Positions 35,009 to 43,442 of a stretch of 64,000 nucleotides of DNA are shown in pieces (position 1 is the stretch's first letter; each line of letters opens with the position of its first letter). The notes below the pieces were generated by a model. That model was given only the letters and a program-made list of their open reading frames with translations, made no database searches and was not told the origin of the DNA. This DNA is from CAZAFN01 sp964484795 (GTDB taxonomy: Bacteria; Pseudomonadota; Alphaproteobacteria; Methylaequorales; Methylaequoraceae), in NCBI GenBank assembly GCA_964484795.1, contig CAZAFN010000004.1, positions 1 through 64,000 on the forward strand, read 5' to 3'. The position numbers and the translations under genes were made by a program.

Positions 35009-36267
35009 TGATGAATATAGCAATATTAGTAGATTTAGAATTAAATGAAAAATCTGGTGGACATGTAAAATTCTGGGAAAGAATATGTTTTGCCCTAAAG
35101 AATGAAAAAAATGATTTTAATTTGACTGTCTATTTTTTAGGTAAAGAAAGAAGGTCAATAAGAATTAACCAAAACATTGATTTTAAGATTTTAAAGCCAG
35201 TTTTTTCTTCAAAGATTTTAAGATGTATTGGAATTGATGCGGATCACACAGATTTATCTCCAATTAATATTAAATTATTATTTCTACTCCAAAATTTTGA
35301 TATTATCCATACGACTGATCAGCTATTTACAATGTCTAAAACAGCTAAACTAGCATCAAAATTTTGGAAAATCCCTTTAACAACATCGTATCATACAGAT
35401 ACCCCTTCTTACTCAAAATATTATGTGCAGAAAATTATAAATTATTTTCCAAATGTAATTTCTAATTTTTTTACAAAGAAAATTAATTTAGCTAACAAAG
35501 TTGAAAAAAAACAAAAAAAGAAAATTTTAGATTATTTAATGCATTGTAAATATGCAATGATTGATCAATCTCTGTCTGATAAATCATTTAATATGGAAAA
35601 GATAAGTTCTTGCTCAGTTGAAAAGATGTCTAGGGGCGTGGATAAAAATATTTTCAAAAAGAAAAATTTTAATAAAGATTTATTTCTTAAGAAATATAAA
35701 ATTCCAAGAAAAAACAAACTGATTTTTTTTTGTGGTAGAATTCACGAATTAAAGGGTTCTACTTTTTTGTCCAAAATCCACAAGTCATTGTCTAGAAACC
35801 TTGGGAACATTACCACCGTTCTGGCAGGTGAGAATATTAATGGAGAAGAGTGCAAAAGTATTGGAGGAAAAGATTTGATAATTATAAAACATCTAGATCA
35901 AATAGAGGTTTCATCTTTTCTGAATGTTTGCGATCTTTTTGTATTTCCTTCTCTATTTGAAACTGGACCACAGGTTGTTTTAGAGGCTAAATCATGTGAA
36001 GCTGTTTGCGTTGTTTCTCCTAGTGGTGGTGGTAGAAGAATTGAGAAAAATGGATTTGATGGTGTAATAATTAAAAGGTATATTTTAAAAGATTGGATAT
36101 TGGAAATTGAAGATCTTTTAAAAAACCCAAAAAGAATTAATTTTATAAAGAATAATTTAAGAAAAAATTTCAATCAGCCTTCCTGGAAAAAAGTATTTGA
36201 GATCTATTTTTTAGAGAAATGGAAAAAAATTTATAGCAAAAATGCAAATGACTTGAAAATGCATTAG
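35008..36267 (+). CDS. Glycosyltransferase, family 4 (GT-B)
   Basis: This 419-residue GT-B enzyme has an N-terminal acceptor domain (IHTTDQLFTMS, TTSYHTDTPSYSKYY) and a C-terminal nucleotide-sugar domain with FFCGRIHELKGS and the EX7E motif in ETGPQVVLEAKS. This is the family of GlcNAc-, mannosyl- and glycolipid-forming transferases. It starts with two ATG codons and overlaps the symporter stop by one base. The next genes encode a PIG-L deacetylase and a flippase-like protein, which suggests an acetylated sugar is transferred to a lipid or other carrier. Confidence 0.9.
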   Translation: MMNIAILVDLELNEKSGGHVKFWERICFALKNEKNDFNLTVYFLGKERRSIRINQNIDFKILKPVFSSKILRCIGIDADHTDLSPINIKLLFLLQNFDIIHTTDQLFTMSKTAKLASKFWKIPLTTSYHTDTPSYSKYYVQKIINYFPNVISNFFTKKINLANKVEKKQKKKILDYLMHCKYAMIDQSLSDKSFNMEKISSCSVEKMSRGVDKNIFKKKNFNKDLFLKKYKIPRKNKLIFFCGRIHELKGSTFLSKIHKSLSRNLGNITTVLAGENINGEECKSIGGKDLIIIKHLDQIEVSSFLNVCDLFVFPSLFETGPQVVLEAKSCEAVCVVSPSGGGRRIEKNGFDGVIIKRYILKDWILEIEDLLKNPKRINFIKNNLRKNFNQPSWKKVFEIYFLEKWKKIYSKNANDLKMH

Positions 36268-36283
36268 AGGTAGAATTTTTTCT

Positions 36284-37036
36284 ATGAAAAACATATTGTT
36301 TATTATTCCGCATCCTGATGATGAAATTGTTGGATCGTGCCTTATGATTAGGAATTTTCTAATTAGTGGTAAAAGAATTGTAATTTTTTTCCTAACTAAT
36401 GGAGTGCTGTCTAAAGAATCAATGTGGCCATGGAAAAAAAAAAAATATGAACAATTGTTAACTTTAAGAAAGAAAGAAATGACTGAGTCAGTAAATTTTT
36501 TAGGAGTGGATGATTTTTTATTTCAAAATATTCCAACTAGAACATTAAAAGATAAGATTTCTGAAACTTATTTCAAGATTAAGAAAACAATTATATCCAA
36601 ACAGATTGATACTATTTTTTGTCCAACTTATGAGGGTGGGCACCAGGATCATGATGTGGCTAACTTTATTTGTTCAAGACTAAAAAAATTTTGCAAAGTT
36701 TTTGAATTTTCAGAATATAATTTTTTTGGAAATAAGATTAATTCCAATGTGTTTATCAAGAAAACAGAAAACCAAAAATGCATCGTGCTTTCTGAAAATG
36801 ACAAGCTATATAAGTCGGAGGGGCTCAAACTTTATAATTCAGAAAAAGGTAATCTTGGTTATATATCTCTAAATCAAGAATGTTATAGACCATTAGAAAA
36901 TTATGATTATTCAAAACCACCTCATAAAGGAGTCTTGTTCTATAGAAGATTTAGTTTTTTTTCATATCATCCTAGAGTTGATGGTGATAGACCTGAGCTT
37001 GTTTGTGATAAGTTAATCAAGTCAAAAATTTATTAA
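36284..37036 (+). CDS. PIG-L/LmbE-family N-acetylglucosamine deacetylase
   Basis: This is a 250-residue zinc hydrolase with the signature HPDDEIVG (about residues 10-17) and the second metal motif HQDHD. Family members remove the acetyl group from GlcNAc in GlcNAc-phosphatidylinositol, mycothiol or bacillithiol precursors and similar glycosides. It lies 16 bases after the glycosyltransferase and 2 bases before the flippase-like gene, so it probably acts on the product of that transferase. The substrate is inference. Confidence 0.91.
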   Translation: MKNILFIIPHPDDEIVGSCLMIRNFLISGKRIVIFFLTNGVLSKESMWPWKKKKYEQLLTLRKKEMTESVNFLGVDDFLFQNIPTRTLKDKISETYFKIKKTIISKQIDTIFCPTYEGGHQDHDVANFICSRLKKFCKVFEFSEYNFFGNKINSNVFIKKTENQKCIVLSENDKLYKSEGLKLYNSEKGNLGYISLNQECYRPLENYDYSKPPHKGVLFYRRFSFFSYHPRVDGDRPELVCDKLIKSKIY

Positions 37037-37038
37037 GA

Positions 37039-38022
37039 ATGAAAATTCTGGAGAAATTTAAAGTAATAATTTTTTTATCTCTAGGGATATTTATTTTCGT
37101 ATGGGTTTATGATTTTTTTGCGGGTCCTGAATCTCTTCAGTTGGTTTTAAACAACAAGGAAAAATTGATATTATTAGTTTTAGCTCACATACCAACATTA
37201 TATTTTGATTCTCTTGCTTGGGTTATCTTGATAAGCCATAAAAAACTTTCTCTTTTCTGGGCTTTTATTATAACGTGGGTAGCACAAACTTCTGGGAAAT
37301 TTCTTCCAACTGGCAATATAACTGGAGAATTTGTTAGAATTTATCTTGGAATTAAGAAGGGATTAACAACTACAGAAGCTTCATCTACAGTATTTGCTGA
37401 TTTAGTGCTGGCTACTTTTTCATTATTTATAATATCTGCATTTAGCCTTAGTTTTATTTTAAGTGCTAATATGGATATATTGTACCATAATTATAATCTC
37501 TATTTATATTTTTCATTGTTCTTGATATTTGTTGCTTGTTTGTTTTTTTATTGGGGTGTTAGGAAAAGGATATTAAAATTTTGTCTAAGGAATTCATTCA
37601 GGGTTTTTAAATTTAGTTTTAAAAAAAAAATTATCCTGAATTTGTTAAAGTTAGATTTTTCATTATTTAAACTTAGTTCACAAAAGGTTACAGTTTTAAA
37701 AGCATTGTTGGCAAGGCTTTTAGGCTGGATTGGCGGCGCATTTGAAATATATGTTTTTTTGTGGATTATTGGGTATGATGCAAGCCTTATGGATGTGATT
37801 TTGTTAGAGTCATTTGCTAGTATAATTAGAGCAATCGCATTTTTTATTCCTGCTGGATTGGGAGTGCAGGAATTAGCTTTTGTGTTGGTTGGCGAATATG
37901 TGGGTTTGACTGGATCTATTGCATTTTCCTTGGCCATAGGAAGAAGACTCAGAGAAGTAATGGTTGGTGTGCCAGCCATAGTTGCGTGGTTTTTTCTATT
38001 TAATCAAAGAAGAAAACAATAA
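37039..38022 (+). CDS. Flippase-like membrane protein (LPG synthase TM / UPF0104 family)
   Basis: The 327 residues form about eight helices and carry the family features: an early TGKFLPTGNITGEFVRIYL block (here SGKFLPTGNITGEFVR), a central basic loop and a late FIPAGLGVQELAFVLVG segment. The family includes the membrane part of lysyl-phosphatidylglycerol synthase and hopanoid or glycolipid-associated HpnL/YbhN proteins, thought to move lipids across the membrane. As the third gene after the glycosyltransferase and deacetylase, it may export their product. Confidence 0.88.
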   Translation: MKILEKFKVIIFLSLGIFIFVWVYDFFAGPESLQLVLNNKEKLILLVLAHIPTLYFDSLAWVILISHKKLSLFWAFIITWVAQTSGKFLPTGNITGEFVRIYLGIKKGLTTTEASSTVFADLVLATFSLFIISAFSLSFILSANMDILYHNYNLYLYFSLFLIFVACLFFYWGVRKRILKFCLRNSFRVFKFSFKKKIILNLLKLDFSLFKLSSQKVTVLKALLARLLGWIGGAFEIYVFLWIIGYDASLMDVILLESFASIIRAIAFFIPAGLGVQELAFVLVGEYVGLTGSIAFSLAIGRRLREVMVGVPAIVAWFFLFNQRRKQ

Positions 38023-38145
38023 AGTGATTAAAATTTGGACATATTTATTATTGCGTAAAATATAAGCAACCAAAATAAGCGCTAATATTTCTTAAATTAA
38101 AAATATATTAGTAAATTCAGTTATTTACATAAAAAAAAATTAATT

Positions 38146-38162
38146 TGGCACGTTTTATGCTT
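38146..38162 (+). promoter_or_regulatory. Sigma-54 (RpoN) promoter of amt
   Basis: The sequence TGGCACG-TTTT-ATGCTT carries the invariant GG (38147-38148) and GC (38159-38160) exactly 10 bases apart, the defining spacing of sigma-54 promoters, and the -24 half is a full match to TGGCACG. The -12 half has A in place of the first T of TTGC. Transcription would begin near 38172, 30 bases before the amt ATG. Nitrogen control through NtrC and RpoN is the obvious reading. I could not find a clean NtrC site upstream. Confidence 0.8.
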
Positions 38163-38201
38163 CATTAATTTGTTAAACTAATTTATTGAAGGGAGTAAAT
38201 T

Positions 38202-39551
38202 ATGAACATTAATAAGTTTAAAAAATCTATTGAACCATTGACTAGCAATTTCTTAAGTATTTTTGCTTTTGTTTCAGTCTTGGTTTTATCATTTAGTGTT
38301 GGCGCGGAGGATCATATGGCTAAAGAAATTCCATCTGTGACTCCCGAAGTTGCATACATACTAAATACATTTCTATTTCTTGTATGTGGATTCTTAGTCA
38401 TGTTTATGGCTGCAGGTTTTTGTATGCTTGAAGCCGGAATGGTAAGAAGTAAAAATACAGCAGTAATATGCCTTAAAAATGTTGGTTTATTTTCAATTGC
38501 AGGAATTATGTATTTTCTAATTGGATATAACCTTATGTATGATGGTGTGGATGGAGGATTTTTAGGATCTTTTTCTTTATTTGATAGGAGTAATGAAGTT
38601 GACCTCGAAACAGGTTATGCCTCTGCGTCTGATTGGTACTTTCAAATGGTATTTGTTGCAACCGCAGCTTCAATAGTTTCTGGAGCATTGGCAGAAAGGA
38701 TTCTAATTTGGCCATTCTTTCTATTTGTTGCAATTTTAACGGGTTTTATTTATCCGATTGCAGGCTCTTGGCAATGGGGTGAAGGTTGGCTAAATGAAAT
38801 GGGATTTCTTGATTTTGCTGGTTCTACTTTAGTGCATTCAGTAGGAGGATGGGCAGCACTTTCTGGTGCAATGCTTCTAGGGGCTAGAAAGGGTAGATTT
38901 GCAAATGATGGTTCTATAAAAATCTTGCCGGGTTGTTCATTGCCAATGACAACTTTAGGTGTATTTATTCTTTGGCTAGGTTGGTTTGGTTTTAACGGTG
39001 GTTCTCAATTAGCTCTTGGGTCTGGTGCTGATGCTACAGCAGTTGCTAATATTTTTGTAAATACAACTCTTGCTGCAGCCGGAGGTGTCATGGCTTGTAT
39101 GATAGTTAGTAAATTAACAAACAGTCATACAAATATTTCTGCGACTCTAAACGGTGCCATTGCAGGACTTGTAGCAATTACGGCTGAACCATTAACTCCA
39201 AGTATGGGGCAAGCCATAATAATTGGTGCAATAGGGGGCATCATTTGTATGTATGGAATGAAACTTCTAGATGAGCTTAAGATAGACGATGTTGTTGGAG
39301 CTATACCTGCTCACTTGTTTGCTGGTATTTGGGGGACATTAATTGTAGCCTGGACGAATCAAGACGCTACATTGAAAGTACAGTTTATAGGTGTTCTGTC
39401 TTATGGGATATTTACTTTACTAGTTAGTTTTATTGTTTGGTATGCAATCAAAGCTTTTATTGGCATAAGAGCTTCAGATGAAGAAGAAGAATATGGACTA
39501 GATATGAGTGAATTAGGCGCCATATCTTATCCTGACTTTACTAAAAAATAA
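38202..39551 (+). CDS. amt: Ammonium transporter
   Basis: This 449-residue Amt/Mep-type channel for ammonium has an N-terminal export region followed by the periplasmic start and 11 helices. The twin pore histidines appear in STLVHSVGGWAALSG and IPAHLFAGIWGT, and the SWQWGEGWL and LGWFGFNGGS blocks are typical. A good ribosome site GGGAG precedes ATG 38202. The sigma-54 promoter upstream and terminator downstream make it a single-gene unit that would respond to nitrogen limitation. No glnK gene is next to it. Confidence 0.96.
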   Translation: MNINKFKKSIEPLTSNFLSIFAFVSVLVLSFSVGAEDHMAKEIPSVTPEVAYILNTFLFLVCGFLVMFMAAGFCMLEAGMVRSKNTAVICLKNVGLFSIAGIMYFLIGYNLMYDGVDGGFLGSFSLFDRSNEVDLETGYASASDWYFQMVFVATAASIVSGALAERILIWPFFLFVAILTGFIYPIAGSWQWGEGWLNEMGFLDFAGSTLVHSVGGWAALSGAMLLGARKGRFANDGSIKILPGCSLPMTTLGVFILWLGWFGFNGGSQLALGSGADATAVANIFVNTTLAAAGGVMACMIVSKLTNSHTNISATLNGAIAGLVAITAEPLTPSMGQAIIIGAIGGIICMYGMKLLDELKIDDVVGAIPAHLFAGIWGTLIVAWTNQDATLKVQFIGVLSYGIFTLLVSFIVWYAIKAFIGIRASDEEEEYGLDMSELGAISYPDFTKK

Positions 39552-39570
39552 ATAATATCTCCCCAAAAAA

Positions 39571-39595
39571 GGGTCTACTTAATTAGGCCCTTTTT
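39571..39595 (+). terminator. Intrinsic terminator after amt
   Basis: GGGTCTA (39571-39577) pairs with TAGGCCC (39584-39590), including one T-G wobble, around a six-base loop, and is followed by five T and then CC. It is placed 20 bases after the amt stop codon, so it should end the nitrogen-regulated transcript before the convergent EipB-like gene. Confidence 0.8.
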
Positions 39596-39659
39596 CCTAA
39601 AGAAAAATTTATTTTATTAATCAAGTGTTTATGATCAACTACCTGAAAAGTTAGCTGAT

Positions 39660-40457
39660 TTATTCACAGCTTAGTGAAGTTAAATCAATTTTTTCAAGAT
39701 TTAATAACAATGAATAATCAGGATAATCATACTTAAAGAAACTGGCAATACCTTGTTCATTCAAATGTACAGTTTGTTCAAATATTGGTGTTTGAATGTT
39801 ATCTTTATAGTATGCCATTCTAATTTTTTTAAACTTGTTGACTACCCCTTTAGGTATTATTTTTTTTGACTCTCTTACAATCTCATCAGTAAAAAACACT
39901 GAGATTTTAAAGTATTTATCAGGAATTGTTCCTTCATAAACATTTCCTATAATCATTTTTTTTTGGCTTTGAAAGTTATCAATTATTTTTTCTAAAAATT
40001 TGTGAGGAAAAATAACATCATTAGAGAAGGTGATTGTTTTTTTATCTCTCAAATTAACAGTTAATTCATCATTTTTTTCAGCTTTTCCAATCGTTCTATC
40101 AATTAGTTCAGCATTTTCTTTGATCTCGAGAACAAAATCCATTTTTTGCCCGTCAGTTGATTCATTTACAGAGTAGTTAATTTCACTTAGTGTTCCAACA
40201 CCGTGCGAATTCACAAAGCGAGTAACCATCCGTTGATTTGATATCCAGGAATTATTACAATTATTAATCCAGTCGACGTAAAGATTTCCTGATGCTTCAT
40301 CAACGTATGTTTTCCCAGGAATTCTTGTTTCACCCGATTCAAACAAGTTAATACTATACTCGCTTTGGTAAGATAATAAATTATTCTTCGCATAGATATT
40401 ATCAGCAAAAAAACAATAAATGATTGTAACTATTAAAATTTTGAAAAAAATGTTCAT
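39660..40457 (-). CDS. EipB-like (DUF1849) periplasmic envelope protein
   Basis: I start this at ATG 40457 (MNIFFKILIVTIIYCFFADN), which gives a signal peptide and 265 residues; an ATG nine codons upstream is possible. The mature part has SYQSEYSINLFES, then GNLYVDWINNCNNSWISNQRM with an internal Cys, and ends in a second Cys (SLSCE). This pattern, two Cys that can form a disulfide and the W-x-x-x-Q-R segment, fits DUF1849/EipB of alphaproteobacteria, a beta-spiral protein needed for envelope integrity in Brucella. Confidence 0.78.
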   Translation of the reverse strand: MNIFFKILIVTIIYCFFADNIYAKNNLLSYQSEYSINLFESGETRIPGKTYVDEASGNLYVDWINNCNNSWISNQRMVTRFVNSHGVGTLSEINYSVNESTDGQKMDFVLEIKENAELIDRTIGKAEKNDELTVNLRDKKTITFSNDVIFPHKFLEKIIDNFQSQKKMIIGNVYEGTIPDKYFKISVFFTDEIVRESKKIIPKGVVNKFKKIRMAYYKDNIQTPIFEQTVHLNEQGIASFFKYDYPDYSLLLNLEKIDLTSLSCE

Positions 40458-40528
40458 GGTGTCAGAAAATGTATTTACTATCATATTAGAAGATTTTGTA
40501 TTTTAATTAGCATAGAATTGTAAACATA

Positions 40529-40768
40529 GTGATAAAAATTTTATTTTTAATCTTTTTTTTAATTTTCGTTACAGTGCTTTTTTTTGTGAGAAAATTCTCA
40601 AGCAGAAAAATAATAACTATTAATTTTTTTTTAATCATTTTTTTATCACTTTTTTTTTTAATTTTTTTCTTTTCAACTAATGATCAAAAAATTAGAGAAA
40701 ATTATCATCCACCTACATTTGATGGTGAAAAAGTAATACCGGGTTTTTTTGACGATGAAGATAAATAA
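40529..40768 (+). CDS. Small two-helix membrane protein, DUF6111-like
   Basis: This 79-residue protein starts at GTG 40529, with two hydrophobic helices (about 2-19 and 28-47) and a short soluble tail ending YHPPTFDGEKVIPGFFDD. Alphaproteobacteria often carry a small two-helix protein with a Y-x-P-x-x-x-x-G-x-x-x-P-G tail just before the CCA-adding enzyme gene (DUF6111), and this fits in position and pattern. The function is unknown. It overlaps the start of cca by 14 bases. Confidence 0.72.
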   Translation: MIKILFLIFFLIFVTVLFFVRKFSSRKIITINFFLIIFLSLFFLIFFFSTNDQKIRENYHPPTFDGEKVIPGFFDDEDK

Positions 40769-41990
40769 TTTTTTACAAAGATGCAATTTTATTGATCTAA
40801 AAATCAAGGAAATAAAAAAAATAGAATATTTCATAAATAAAAATGGGGGTAAATTATTTATTGTTGGAGGTAATGTAAGGGATTTAATTCTAAACAGGAA
40901 TATTTCTTCTAACCCAGATTTAGCAACTGATATTAAAACAAAATTGGTATTAAAATCATTGGATCAAGGCAAAATTAAATATTCAAAAGTAGGACTGTCT
41001 TTTGGTTCTATAGCCGCTAGAATTTCCAGCGTAGATTTTGATATAACTTCAATGAGAAAGGATATCAAAACAGATGGAAGGTGGGCTGAAATTGAGCCTA
41101 CTGATGATATTTTAGAAGATGCGAGCAGAAGGGATTTTACAATAAACGCAATATATTGTGACACTAAAGGGAATTTGTACGATCCTTTGAACGGTATAGA
41201 TGACTTGAGAAATTCAAGAGTAAAATTTATTGGTGAACCAGAGAAAAGAATTAAGGAAGATTATCTTAGAATTCTAAGGTTCTTTAGATTTACTTTTTTT
41301 TACGCCAGTAAATTAGATCCAGATGGTCTTAAATCATGTGAAAAACACAAAGGTAAAATAAAGATTTTATCTTTTGAAAGAAGAATGATGGAGTTAAAAA
41401 AAATCTTACTTCTAGAAAATATGGAGACAAAATCAAGGATATTAAATATTAGAAAATTTATTGAGGTGACTTTAGGCTGTAAGATTAACTATAAAGATTT
41501 TGAACGTCTATGCAAGATTGAAAGGTTTCTGGATTCTGTATGTTTCCAACGCAGAGTCAAGTATTTAATCGGGTGTAATAGAAAACCAAAAATACTGTTT
41601 GAGAAGATTGATAAAAAATTTAAAGAAAGACTGCAAGTAAAAGAAAGTTTTATTCATTATACTCATCAAGAACTGAATGCCATTCTTTATTTTTCTCACA
41701 AAGATTATGTTCTAGATCAACTGATATTTGATTATTTAAACAAAGTTATTTCTAAAAAGAAACTATCTAAGTTAGTTGAAATTGTTAGAAGATTTAAGAA
41801 AAAAAAATTTCCCCTCTCCGGTAATGACCTAATTGGTAGAGGTTTTCATCCGGGAAAAAAAATGGGTAAAACTTTGAGAAAAGTCGAACAATGGTGGGTA
41901 AAAAAAAACTTTATGCCAACTAAAGTGGACTGCATAAATTTTGTAGAGGATATGAATAGCATTGATTTACCAAGAAACAAAAGGAGGTAA
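40755..41990 (+). CDS. cca: tRNA CCA nucleotidyltransferase / poly(A) polymerase family
   Basis: This enzyme adds or repairs the CCA end of tRNAs. From ATG 40755 it has 411 residues, with the nucleotide-binding head GGKLFIVGGNVRDLIL, the metal region (DFDITSMRKD) and the RRDFTINAIY and RRILRFFRF-type blocks (RIKEDYLRILRFFRF). A TTG six bases earlier is less likely. The 3' end overlaps the convergent hemF gene by 24 bases, the largest convergent overlap in the window. Confidence 0.94.
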   Translation: MKINNFLQRCNFIDLKIKEIKKIEYFINKNGGKLFIVGGNVRDLILNRNISSNPDLATDIKTKLVLKSLDQGKIKYSKVGLSFGSIAARISSVDFDITSMRKDIKTDGRWAEIEPTDDILEDASRRDFTINAIYCDTKGNLYDPLNGIDDLRNSRVKFIGEPEKRIKEDYLRILRFFRFTFFYASKLDPDGLKSCEKHKGKIKILSFERRMMELKKILLLENMETKSRILNIRKFIEVTLGCKINYKDFERLCKIERFLDSVCFQRRVKYLIGCNRKPKILFEKIDKKFKERLQVKESFIHYTHQELNAILYFSHKDYVLDQLIFDYLNKVISKKKLSKLVEIVRRFKKKKFPLSGNDLIGRGFHPGKKMGKTLRKVEQWWVKKNFMPTKVDCINFVEDMNSIDLPRNKRR

Positions 41991-42824
41991 TGACATAAAT
42001 ATCGCATCTATATTACCATTTGTTTCAAGACCAAATTTAGTTCCTCTATCGTAGAGAAGATTGAATTCTGCATATCTAGATCTTCTGTGGTATTGCAACT
42101 TTTTGTCATAGTCATTCCAAGGTAAATCAATCGTATCTGATATAATCTTTTTGTAGGAACTTAAAAAAGTTTCTCCAACATTTTTTGTAAAATTCAGATC
42201 AGCATCCCAGTTTTTGGAATTTAAATAATCATAAAAAATTCCGCCTAAACCTCGTGACTCGTTTCTATGAGGCAAGAAAAAGTATTTGTCACACCAATTT
42301 TTATATTCATTGTATGCTCCAGGTTTATAATTTTCACAAATTAGTTTTAGTTGCTTATGAAAAAATTTTGCAATTTCTTTTGACTGTTGGGATTTTTTGT
42401 CCGTAGGAGTAATGTCTGTTCCTCCTCCAAACCAGTTCTTACCGGTAACAATAAATCTAGTGTTCATATGTATTGCAGGTATTTGTGGAGAGAATGGATG
42501 AATAACTACTGATAATCCTGATGCCCAAAATTTATTACTTTTTTCTGTTCCTGGAATTTTTCCTTTAAGATTTTCTGGAAATTTACCGAAGACCGTCGAT
42601 ATATTCACTCCAGCTTTCTCGAATATATGACCTCTAAGCAGACTCATCTCACCACCACCAAGGGTGCTATTTCCTTTCTTATCTCTAAACCACTTTTTTC
42701 TTTGAAACTTTTTCTTCTTTCTTCTTCCTTTATTTTCTATTTTTTCAATATCTTCACAAATTTTGTCTCTTAAACATTGAAACCATTTAGCGGAAATTTT
42801 TTTTTTCTCATCAATTTTTTTCAT
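41967..42824 (-). CDS. hemF: Oxygen-dependent coproporphyrinogen III oxidase
   Basis: HemF converts coproporphyrinogen III to protoporphyrinogen IX using oxygen, which marks aerobic heme synthesis. I start at ATG 42824 (MKKIDEKKKISAKWF), giving 285 residues; longer frames run into the petA promoter region. Typical blocks are GGGEMSLLRGHIFEKAGVN, HPFSPQIPAIHMNTRF, WFGGGTDITP and RRSRYAEFNLLYDRGTKFGL. It is divergent from petA, sharing a 53-base spacer, so heme and bc1 synthesis may be co-regulated. Confidence 0.95.
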   Translation of the reverse strand: MKKIDEKKKISAKWFQCLRDKICEDIEKIENKGRRKKKKFQRKKWFRDKKGNSTLGGGEMSLLRGHIFEKAGVNISTVFGKFPENLKGKIPGTEKSNKFWASGLSVVIHPFSPQIPAIHMNTRFIVTGKNWFGGGTDITPTDKKSQQSKEIAKFFHKQLKLICENYKPGAYNEYKNWCDKYFFLPHRNESRGLGGIFYDYLNSKNWDADLNFTKNVGETFLSSYKKIISDTIDLPWNDYDKKLQYHRRSRYAEFNLLYDRGTKFGLETNGNIDAIFMSLPPFVSW

Positions 42825-42877
42825 TGTTTTCAAATATGTATTTTTTATACTATAGTTTAAATAGGGAAATTTAATTA

Positions 42878-43435
42878 ATGAAAAAAGAAGAAAATATAGA
42901 TGAAACAACTGAGTCCCCAATAGATGGTGAGAAAAGGGACTTTTTGTTTGTTACAACTGCCGGTTTAGCCGTTGCCGGGGGTGTTGCAACTGCCATTTCA
43001 CTTATCAATACAATGAACCCAGCCAAAGATGTGCTAGCTTTGTCAACCACAGAAGTTGATTTATCACCATTGGAAGAGGGACAGAATTTAACTGTAATGT
43101 GGAGAGGAAAACCAATTTTTATAAGACATAGAACAAAAGAGGAAATAAATGATGCAAATATAGTTGATGTTGAAAGATTAAAGCATAAAGCCTCAGATGA
43201 ATCGCGTGTCAAAAATCCAAAATGGCTTGTGGTTATTGGGGTTTGCACTCATCTAGGTTGTGTACCACTTGGACAGAAAATAGGTGATAGCAAAGGAGAT
43301 TATGGTGGATGGTTTTGTCCATGTCATGGTTCACATTATGACACATCAGGAAGAATTAGAAAAGGTCCGGCCCCGCTTAACTTAGAGATTCCTCCTTACA
43401 AATTTGTAAGTGATGACATAATAAAGATTGGTTGA
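42878..43435 (+). CDS. petA: Ubiquinol-cytochrome c reductase, Rieske iron-sulfur subunit
   Basis: This is the 185-residue Rieske subunit of the bc1 complex. It has a twin-Arg-poor, Tat-like N-terminal region ([20 protein letters not shown]) and a membrane anchor at about 22-44. The 2Fe-2S ligands are C123 and H125 in CTHLGC and C147 and H150 in CPCHGSH, with C128 and C149 forming the usual disulfide. The Tat signal has KR where RR is usual. It starts the petABC unit. Confidence 0.96.
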   Translation: MKKEENIDETTESPIDGEKRDFLFVTTAGLAVAGGVATAISLINTMNPAKDVLALSTTEVDLSPLEEGQNLTVMWRGKPIFIRHRTKEEINDANIVDVERLKHKASDESRVKNPKWLVVIGVCTHLGCVPLGQKIGDSKGDYGGWFCPCHGSHYDTSGRIRKGPAPLNLEIPPYKFVSDDIIKIG

Positions 43436-43442
43436 TTGTGTA

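Noticed and set aside
38040..38100. AGCGCT-containing palindrome upstream of amt as an NtrC site
   Set aside because: It lacks the TGCAC-N-GTGCA pattern and is too short to separate from chance.
42878..43020. Missing Tat signal in the Rieske protein (KR in place of RR)
   Set aside because: KR is accepted in some Rieske Tat signals and the following residues (DFLFVTTAG) are typical, so I treat it as a normal variant.
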